Assembly: GCA_030267565.1 (NCBI GenBank)
Contig: BRXU01000045.1
Coordinates: 260,501-324,500 of the forward strand
Length of the DNA stretch: 64,000 nucleotides
Source of the DNA: Pleodorina starrii
Taxonomy: Eukaryota > Chlorophyta > Chlorophyceae > Chlamydomonadales > Volvocaceae
Direction of reading: 5' to 3'
Positions 56,939 to 64,000 of this stretch are shown piece after piece. How positions within the stretch are numbered: position 1 is the stretch's first letter; every line of letters starts with the position of its first letter. Made by a program: the position numbers and the translations under genes. The notes beneath the pieces were generated by a model. It did no database searches. It saw only the letters and a program-made list of their open reading frames with translations, and was not told the DNA's origin.

Positions 56939-57339
56939 TGTAATGAATGAGATTCTATCTTAGTCTGCCGAGTGGCAGACCTGTGCGGAAGCGTGGATCT
57001 TTATACCTTAAGCGAGTGAGATGTAAACGGAAGTATGGGCCTAGCCAGGTATTGAACCTGGACCGCAGTGTGTAAGCAATGGCACCATGCCCTAGCCCGA
57101 CGAGCTTTTCTACTTCACGGCCCTCGCCAAGCCGCGTGCCGTATCGTGATACGACAGATCAAGTATCTTCTGTGTTCTCTCTGAGAACTCCTCCAACTAG
57201 TGACACACCACACTAGTCTTTGGACTGTATTAATATTTATTATCAATATGTCTGATTCTGTTACTTTGAAGGTTCACGTTGTTACGTGACCAACGGGTCG
57301 GACCCGCGCGTCGCGCTAAGTCCGGAATCCCCTCTTACA
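56939..57339 (-). repeat. gypsy-2 5' LTR
   Basis: It is 401 bp, co-linear with the 3' LTR, with the tRNA-like segment at 57038-57098. Confidence 0.9.
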
Positions 57340-58112
57340 CCTCCAGGTGGGAATCAGTTATCACCAGCAGGTCGCGGTGCACGCAGACCTCCGCCAGCTC
57401 GTCGAAGCGCAGGAAACCGAAAAACATGAGCGAGATGGCTGCGCACATCATGAGGTCACGCAGAGGCGCTCCCGCCTTTGCGAAAACCCGTGCCAGTTTC
57501 CTAAGGTCGGCTCCCGTGAGGGCGTCCCGCGCAACGGGCTGGGGGACCAACTTTTGAAAGGCAGAATGCCTGAACAGGAGAGAAAGCGAAACATATAGCT
57601 TCAGTCAGCCGTACTATGCCGTACCAAACCTTGCTCAGTTCCTACGTTCGCTACGCTCCTTCGGAACTAAGCTATTGTTATCCAGCTCCTCTGTAATCAA
57701 TTTAATGTCATTCATTCGAGCAAGAGAGTTAGATAGAGCAAGCGAGCGAATGGAAGATATTACTATAACGATTCCCGCGGGTCATCAGTTCTGCTCAGAT
57801 AGAGATAGAAAGAGCGCCTGCCCCCTTTGAAAGCGCCATCGATGCGCAGCAGAATATGACCAGCTCTGCAATTTTTTTATTTGCGAGGCACTGTCGTGCC
57901 ATCTTTAATAGTAATGCATTTAAGTGACTGCCACCATTTTTTAATGAAGTCGGAGGAGCGTTGCGACATCCCGGGATGCCAGCGGTCAGGGCGGCGGATC
58001 GTTTGCCGAGGCGTCAAGCACCTCACCTTCCTGGGAGTGTTGACACCACCACCCAGTGCCGTGCTGTCGGGGTGGCGGGTCGCGACTCGCATCCCTGCTG
58101 TTTGCCCCTCAG

Positions 58113-58575
58113 CCTGGTTTCGGCAGGGCATGTGCGTGGTGCGCACTGATTTCCACTAGCTTAGTAGAAACGGTTGCTGTTTCTACTACCATGGACTCAC
58201 CGGCCCACTCGACACAGGCAAAAGTCAGATCCTCGCAGCAAGAACATAGCCCCAACCGTTTTTTGACAGGAGAAATCCAATGGCGAAGTCCGTCTTTCAA
58301 TCCGAGGTCGATTGGTGTCCGGCACTGGGCCGGCGGCCGTCTTTGGCTTTGGGGTACATGCGAGATGCGCGAGCGTCGCGACCCTCCATCCCGACAGTAC
58401 GGCACAGGTTGGGTGCAAACACTATCATGCAGGTCCACTGTACGCCAGCCCCTGACATGCAACGTTACCGAGCCGGGCTGCCGCACGTGGCTACTGCAGT
58501 AGCAGAAACCGCGACCGTTTCTACTAAGCTAGTGGAAATCAGTGCGCACCACGCTTATGCCCTGCCGAAACCAGG
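58113..58575. repeat. Unit with 61-bp inverted ends
   Basis: Bases 58113-58173 (CCTGGTTTCGGCAGGGCATG...TAGTAGAAACGG) are inverted at 58515-58575 with few differences. Extra copies of the TTTCTACTA..GCTAGTGGAA end occur at 58762-58790 and about 59805-59850. It may be a MITE family, but no target duplication is evident. Confidence 0.6.
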
Positions 58576-58745
58576 CTTTGGGGTACATGCGAGATGCGCG
58601 TCGCGACCCTCCATCCCGACAGTACGGCACAGGTTGGGTGCAAACACTACCAGGCAGGTCCAATGTACGCCAGCCCCTGACATGCAACGTTACAGAGCCG
58701 GGCTGCCGCACGCGGCTACTGCAGTAGTAGAAACCGCGACCGTTC
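58345..58745. repeat. Diverged direct repeat of about 175 bp
   Basis: Bases about 58345-58520 and 58574-58745 share the series TTTGGGGTACATGCGAGATG, GACCCTCCATCCCGACAGTA, CAGCCCCTGACATGCAACGT and GGCTACTGCAGTAG with scattered substitutions. The first copy overlaps the right arm of the inverted unit. Confidence 0.7.
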
Positions 58746-61201
58746 CATGGTAGTAGAAACCGCTTCTACTAAGCTAGTGGAAATCAGTGCGCACCACGCA
58801 CATGCCCTGCTTTGGGGCAAACAGGGTTGTGAGTCGCGACCCGCTACCTCGATAGTACGGCACAGGTAGAGTTGGAGATGTGGACAGTGGGGGTTGCAGC
58901 AGGAGACTGGGGTTGACGCTGTGGGCGCTTTGTGGGCTCCGTTTGCAACAAACGCTCCCAACCCCCAGTCCCAGATTGCCCCCCCCTTACGCCTTCTCCC
59001 CGTCGCGGCTTTGGCCTCGTGTTTTCTCTGTCTGTCTCTCTCTGTGTCTGCCTCTCTCTGTGTGTCTGTCCCCCAAACCCCCCTGGGCATTGGAGTACCC
59101 CTGCCCCTCACGCGCCCGCGCTGCTTGCTGACGGGCATTGGTATCGGCTCTGCTGCGGCCTGTGGGCTGAGTTATGCTTGCTCCGAGGGGGCTGTCGAAT
59201 CCGTCGTCAGGCGGGCTGGGGGGCGATGGGGTTGGGGAAGCAAGGCGGGGGATTCGTGTCGGCGTGGGGGCCCGAGCGTGGCCCAGGGCCGGCGTCAGGG
59301 TCGGGCGTCTCGCTGTCATCGGAGCTTTACTCGTTTGCCCTCCTTTGACGAAGCTTGAAGAAATGATCTAATGGTCGAGTCTCAGTAAGCCGTGGCTTCT
59401 TGTTAGGGCTGTCATCATTTGAGCTGCACTTGGACCTGCTTGCGGCCAAGCTTGCTACGACACGGAGGTAAACTTCCTGCTGTCAAAACAATGGTCTTCT
59501 CCATCTCTGGACATGTCGCCGAGGTGGTGAGAGCGGACGCCGACGAGCTGCCCCGCCAAGAAATTGCCGGCCGGCTCGGGGCATTTAAGCTTCGATCCTA
59601 AAGAACTATAGATGATGAACCCAATCAGTATTACGGCCGCGAGGGTAAAGCAGTGCAGGTAGGTACCCTGGCACATCGATCCGGGAACATTACGAGCCAA
59701 GGGCTGGCTAAGACTCCAGCATCATAAACCAAATATGTGTACTGTAATAACGTATTGTATAATAATATAAAGAACAAGCGCTGTGGAGTTTGTGTCTTCT
59801 GATGTAGCTAGTGGAAAAGTACTTCCACTGGTGTAGTAGAAACCGCTGTAACAGTGAGCTGGCCGTGCTGTCGTACGTGCAACAGGCCCCGAAGGCGGGG
59901 CACAATTTATTTTTTTACCGCCGGCAATCACAGTCACCCGCAAATGGAAGCGATTAAGAGTTCAGCGTTCCACGCAAGCAGCAGCTAACGCCACCGGCGT
60001 ATGGCTGGAGACATTCATCATATGTATGTGGAAGTGCCAATTATTCCACAGCAGCAGCAGCGAGTTCTGTCGGATACGAAGTAATTTTACTTCGTCTAGA
60101 TGTTTACAAGCGTTGACGATACATGACGAGCACATGCCAGTCTGTCTGTGCGCGAGCTAACACCGCATAAGACACTACTCGTCAGTAGTACATACGTACA
60201 CCAGAAGATTTAGACGCTTCTTAACCAACTTGGAATTCAACAGAAGGTGTATTTGCAACGCCAACTGAGGAAGGAAAAAACCAATTGAGCTATCGGAAGA
60301 TTTTATTTCAAACGAATCCCTAGCGACGTCCCGCGCGATGCGGCATGTACCGCACCGCTGGAAACAAAGGTACACCAAGCGTATCCGCCATTACCAGCCA
60401 AAGATGCCGACTTGATTCACTCGTCGCTAACTCGATAGCTTACTTTCGGCGCATGCAGCAGCGCACAACAGGCTCATAATGTACGCACATAGAAAGTGCG
60501 TAAAGCCATCCGTTGTCCTACCTCACGGCAAAACACTTGTAGAAATCTAAGGACAAACCGAGTGGGTGCGTGCCGCATCTACTAACTCGTGATATAGGAT
60601 GCACCGGCAGCAAACAAAGGCCGCGATCATCTAGAACACCGGCTTACATTCTGCTGCGCACTTAGGCGGGTGGCAAGCACGGCGGTAGCTAGTTAATTGG
60701 CGTTTGCTTAGCGCGCATGACCCATGGGTCGTCAGCTAGCCTGCGACTGCTGCCGGCCGGTGGCATCTCTCTCTCTCTCTCTCCAAGCGCTCCATAGCTG
60801 GCTTAGGTAAGTACTTTGATAGATGGGCAGCAGGGTGGCAGGGTGGCGAATGCTGTACGCGCTTTCAGAGGCGGTCCTAGCAGTACGGCTGGCAGACGCT
60901 CCTACGAGCACGTGGGAGGGAGGGAGGGAGGGAGGAAGGGGTGCGGCACGGGTTTAGCGGGAACTAATGAAGATGCCATGGAGCGAACCAGCAGGAGCCC
61001 AAAATATAAATCGAGCTACAGCGAATTCACGCAGGAGCCGAAGGCACGCAGCAGAGCGGGGTTCTCATGTATGCACGCACGCAGCACGGGCCAATCAACG
61101 AGAACACGGCACATACACGCACGGCAGCAGCAAAGTAGGCCAGCGCAGCGGTGCAAAACCCTAGCTAGCTATCTACTTGTGGAACCATAAGCAAAACTGC
61201 T

Positions 61202-62092
61202 CTATCTGTGGCCCACCTTACGTAAGCTGGCACGCACGAGCAATCATGCCGCGAAGAGCACTATGGATAGCCCCCCTCGCTCGCTCTCATCCGTCGCGCG
61301 CGCGGACAAGCATGCATGCAAGCACCCACCCCACGCACGTAACAGGCAAGCGACATCTGCGACCTGCTGCTGCTGATCGCGATGAGATAAATAACCGGAC
61401 GTCGCCTGCCCACCGGTCGCACGCCAGATGAACCACGCACATACATACATCCACATAGACTTACAGGCAGGCTGGCTGGTCGGCGTAGCAGACGGAGCAG
61501 CAGACCTGCTGGAGGCTGCGACGAGGCCTGCGGGTCGATCGGTCGGCAATGGATGACAATGAATGTGGAGCGGTAAGGTAATAATGAGTACATCCACGCA
61601 CGGGTGCCGGTAATAAGTACATCCACGCACGGGTCCCGCAACCGTGGATAGCCAGGTACGTACCAATGGCAATCCTTGATGTATTGAGGGACAATAGATA
61701 CCAGGCGCGCACGGAACAACGAGCGATGATATCGGAAGCTATTGAGTGGACATATATTTCTTTAAGTCGCACGCAGGCGGGTTGCTTGGGTTCATTGGAT
61801 AAGCACATCGTTTTCGCACCGGAATCCTTTCCGTCGCGCGCGTGCAACGAAAAGCGTCGGCGAAAGAGCGACTTCGCGCGAGCACGTTCTGCAATGATGT
61901 GCCAAGGACATATTGCTTCTCGGATCCAGCCATGAGCATCTGATAAACTTACGTGTCGGTCAGCACCCCGGCGTCGCCAGCAGCCATGTCGCGAGCGGCG
62001 CCGCAGATGACGGCCGCAGTCGCCAGCAGAGCCAGGACCAGGAGGGCCACAGCGAGCGGCAGCGCCGCGATGCTGCTGCGTTGGGTGCGCAT
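61202..62092 (-). CDS. Peptide gene F: secreted cysteine-peptide precursor
   Basis: Exon 1 (62092-61953) encodes MRTQRSSI, the hydrophobic run LPLAVALLVLALLATAAVI, then CGAARDMAAG and ends DT at a GTAAGT donor in phase 2. Exon 2 (61527-61465, 63 bp) encodes PRRSLQQV, CC-S-V-C-x6-C and Leu, then GTAAGT in phase 2. The proposed terminal exon after the AG at 61207-61206 gives one base (A) completing Leu and TAG at 61204-61202, for 68 residues. It is the closest relative of gene E, with which it shares upstream (ATAAATAAATACC) and downstream sequence. A secreted, possibly dibasic-processed peptide; function unknown. Confidence 0.7.
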
Positions 62093-62220
62093 CTTTAGTT
62101 TTCTGTCCGTAATAAAAGTGAGCAGCAGCGGCAGCGGCCTGTGGGAGCGAGTCGGCGTATGTATGTAGGTGATTTGCTGGCAAGCTGAAGACCTCTGGAG
62201 TGTTGCTTTGACAGTCAGAT

Positions 62221-62237
62221 GGTATTTATTTATATGC
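62221..62237 (-). promoter_or_regulatory. TATA-like box upstream of gene F
   Basis: The minus strand reads GCATATAAATAAATACC about 130 bp upstream of the ATG; gene E has the same core. Confidence 0.45.
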
Positions 62238-62430
62238 TTGGGCGCCGCAAGCAAGCAAGGTTTGTACCGCAGTATGATGAGTGTTTTCACGAATCGTTGC
62301 TGACTCGAGCGACCTTGGCGGTGGTTGGTTGAAGCGAGCGAGCGCGCGAAGAGAACTCGACCTTGGCGGCGGTTGAAGCGAGCATGCGAATGGAACAACC
62401 GAATAAGGCTTTTTAAACGTTTCGCAAATC

Positions 62431-62843
62431 AGCTCCAAGTGTGCCTAAATATTGGTTGCGCCTAAATTCGGCCAGGTAACGTTTTTCGCGATTAATATTG
62501 TCGCACTCAATTCGGTTCCGTACATTCCTCGTTGGCCTTTGCAACAAAAAACGTTTACACATATTGATCGAATTGTTACAGGCGCCAACTGTGTTACTCC
62601 CGGACTGAGCCGTCCCGGCCGAAACAGCAGCGGGTTCCCAGACACGCCCAGACGACGTTCCCAGTACGTAGTCGCGCGCAAGCGTCACGCCAGGGCCACT
62701 TCTATCACGGCCCCATCATCTAATACATATGGAAAAGTAACTAGCACCATTTTGGAAGCGTCGATCGAGGCCGTCGATAAGGGCCTTTAAAGGAACAAGT
62801 AGTTGACATCTGGCCGAAGTTAGGCGCATTTGGAGCTAGTGCG
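62431..62843. mobile_element. About 410-bp element with imperfect TIRs
   Basis: The left end AGCTCCAAGTGTGCCTAA (then CGCCTAAATTCGGCCAG) is inverted at the right end (CTGGCCGAAGTTAGGCGCAT, then TTGGAGCT). The left end has an extra partial duplication. There is no coding capacity; superfamily unknown. Confidence 0.5.
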
Positions 62844-63767
62844 TGAAGATCCTCCTTCGTATATATACTTGGTTATTATCCTCATTTTTTTAATTATCGG
62901 TTAAATAAATTCTGAGTGTTTTACGCCGGGCATTACGTTGATGACATTTTCTGTCCGAATAATCGCTTGCGTGGACCTTGCTTGCTTGCATCCCGAGCCC
63001 TGAACCTCGCTTGTAAGAGGCGAATTATTCAGCGAGCGAGGGCGACACGCTAGATTAGCTATGTAGCTTGCTGGATTTCTCCCAATAGGGGATTTCGCCG
63101 ACGTTACAACCCTATCTATCAGCAACTCGGCCCCGCGCGGCGGCGGCGGTGGGGTACGTCGGTACTATCTAATGACGTTTCATCCCATCCAACCAGACTG
63201 CTTGCTTGGTTCGTTGGTTTCTTGCGGTTACTTCACATATATATGCACAGGTTCATTGGCTCCACTTTCATACGTAATAACGATACATGTGTCCTTTGGC
63301 GTCTGCATGTTACACGTGGCCACCAAGTAACGCTCGGTCATGTATGTCGCTTCGCGTGTTGCCGTCGCAAATGTATTACTGCTGGTTATTAGGCGTGTAT
63401 GTATGTACACGCAGCAGCAGCTTACTCGCATGTATACGAGCATGCCGGCGAGCATTGCAACGCAACGTACGCAACCTCGGGTAGTCAACAATTAGTTCGT
63501 TCAGCCCAGCCAAACTTCGCCATAAACAAACATGCGACTGGAGCTACTGGCTGGAGCATCCGCCCATCCAATCGGCGCTACCGCCGTGCGTGTGATAACT
63601 AACAGCTATATCTCCTGCTGCTATGCTGCAGCGAGGCATGCATGCGGTGGCCAGTGCGATACATCGGGGCGCGCACGTAAAAGCAGGATCCCATCCTGCC
63701 TGGTAGATAGACTTATCTAAGTATTTATTGCGGCAGAACTGGCCGAGTTGCCGCAACTGCACCATCA
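62844..63767. other. Gene-less stretch, nothing recognised
   Basis: I find no coding exon of the peptide family, no TIR pair and no tRNA-like sequence. It is mixed intergenic DNA with GCATGC-type runs. Confidence 0.35.
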
Positions 63768-64000
63768 TTAAACAAGGGGTTGGTGTCGGCTTCCTTGAAG
63801 CCGGAAAAAGGGCGGGGCCCCACTAAATCCGTACGGGTTAAGTTGAGTGCTAGGGCAGCGAGGGCGTGAAGTGTGAGAGTGTCGACATTCCTGCTGATAG
63901 ACAGCCAGAGCTGTTTCCCGAAATGCCTGCTAGCCGAGTCGTTAGCAAGGCCTGCCGGCGCCGCGCGAAGCGCGTCATCCCGTCGGGTGCATGAGCGCAT
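63768..64000. repeat. Dispersed repeat R1, copy 4 (runs off the window)
   Basis: It starts ACAAGGGGTTGGTGTCGGCT and follows R1 copy 1 through GGGCGGGGCCCC and GAGAGTGTCGACATTCCTGC. It then continues like copy 2 (CGTTAGCAAGGCCTGCCGGC) to the window end. Confidence 0.75.

Larger units (their letters stand above)
49906..57339 (-). mobile_element. gypsy-2: chromodomain Ty3/gypsy retrotransposon
   Basis: The two 401-bp LTRs (49906-50306 and 56939-57339) differ at one base that I can see (A at 50135, T at 57168) and begin TGTAA/end TTACA. The target duplication is CCTCC (49901-49905 and 57340-57344). In sense direction the primer-binding site after the 5' LTR is GTGGTATCCTCG, and the purine tract before the 3' LTR is AGAGGGGGGGGAA. 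Gag and pol are complete except for one in-frame TAG in gag and a one-base frameshift near the integrase end. A recent, almost intact insertion from a lineage distinct from gypsy-1. Confidence 0.95.
49419..57550 (-). pseudogene. Tyrosine recombinase of the PAT-like element, split by gypsy-2
   Basis: The upstream part (57550-57340) encodes PVARDALTGADLRKLARVF and MFFGFLRFDELAEV, where the Arg in GFLRFDE is the first catalytic Arg position of tyrosine recombinases. After the gypsy-2 insertion (5-bp duplication CCTCC) the frame resumes at 49900 with FIPRSKTDQLWKG and continues to the catalytic end: HSMRIGG (H-x-x-R), GRWLS and ALYTRRT with the nucleophile Tyr. Removing gypsy-2 and one CCTCC copy restores a continuous frame, so the gene was in frame when hit. 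The N-terminal part of the recombinase and all reverse-transcriptase coding are missing. In PAT/DIRS elements this enzyme integrates a circular DNA copy. Confidence 0.75.
48373..57679 (-). mobile_element. PAT/Kangaroo-like YR retrotransposon, internally deleted, carrying gypsy-2
   Basis: Split direct repeats define it: A1 48373-48463 and A2 49274-49364 (91 bp, one difference seen); B1 49149-49273 and B2 57555-57679 (125 bp, two differences seen). The order is A1 - 685 bp GC-rich - B1A2 - tyrosine-recombinase fragment - B2. This A1...B1A2...B2 plan is that of PAT elements such as Kangaroo of Volvox. There is no reverse transcriptase: between B2 and the recombinase there are only a few bases. 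The outer ends join TGTT of the host TIR, without a target duplication. Gypsy-2 sits inside the recombinase gene. Confidence 0.75.
48145..57694. mobile_element. Short TIR element split by the PAT/gypsy nest
   Basis: The left end (ACAATGAAGCTGCTGG...AGTGCGAACGCACG, 48145-48187) and right end (GTCGTGTGATCGCACT, 48346-48361, through TAGCTGTT at 48372, then ATCCAGCTCCTCTGT at 57680-57694) match the TIRs of the element at 7221-8682. Without the 9.3-kb insertion the element would be about 240 bp. It lies just upstream of gene E. Confidence 0.65.
57695..61201. other. Intergenic stretch upstream of the F segment
   Basis: No gene is confirmed. It holds an inverted-repeat unit (58113-58575), a diverged tandem repeat (58345-58745) and a CT-rich tract (59020-59070). 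A minus-strand frame 59700-59455 has a hydrophobic segment (FTLAAVILIGFIIYSSLG) and ends in TAG; it could be an exon of an unknown membrane protein, but I see no partner exon. Bases 60825-60895 match the region downstream of gene E. Confidence 0.35.

Noticed and set aside
59455..59700. Possible membrane-protein exon on the minus strand
   Set aside because: One hydrophobic segment and a stop are not enough; no partner exon or homology could be recognised, so it is only mentioned in the region note.

Overview
The window looks like nuclear DNA of a volvocine or other chlamydomonadalean green alga. The reasons are a very long Ser-Pro (hydroxyproline-type) cell-wall rod, GTGCGT/GTGAGT/GTAAGT splice donors, a TGTAA poly(A)-type signal, chromodomain Ty3/gypsy retrotransposons, and a tyrosine-recombinase retrotransposon with split direct repeats like Kangaroo/PAT. 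I cannot name the species. Nothing is bacterial: genes are intron-rich and most of the DNA is repeats. All exon calls are mine, from splice signals, reading phase and comparison between paralogues inside the window. Left part (1-17.5 kb): a PAT-type terminal fragment; copies of an unclassified dispersed repeat (called R1 here); several small TIR elements; a tRNA-derived SINE with a (CTTT)n tail; and two small secreted-peptide genes (A, B) plus an orphan exon (G), all on the minus strand. Centre-left (17.5-28.6 kb): an almost complete chromovirus (gypsy-1, 7.07 kb, identical LTRs, 5-bp target duplication) and an internally deleted relative (gypsy-3). Centre (29.3-37.6 kb): one large plus-strand gene in six exons, all joined by phase-1 introns. 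It encodes a predicted 1,614-residue extracellular protein: signal peptide, F5/8C-type domain, PAN-like domain, beta-sandwich, about 700-residue Ser-Pro rod, second F5/8C, second PAN, second beta-sandwich. Right part (37.6-64 kb): peptide genes C, D, E and F, again all on the minus strand. Between E and F lies a three-layer nest: a TIR element split by a PAT-like element, whose recombinase gene is split by a second chromovirus (gypsy-2, 7.43 kb). The most striking system is the peptide family. Each gene has exon 1 (signal peptide and usually a C-x-A-A-R-D motif) ending in a phase-2 donor, exon 2 starting with a dibasic PRR-x-LQ-type motif followed by a CC-x(2-4)-C-x(5-8)-C cysteine cluster, and in four genes a terminal exon that supplies one base or a few codons and the stop. 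This is the layout of a secreted, proteolytically processed peptide precursor. I do not recognise it as a described algal family. The array has grown by duplication (E/F; the C and G loci) and been repeatedly invaded by transposons.
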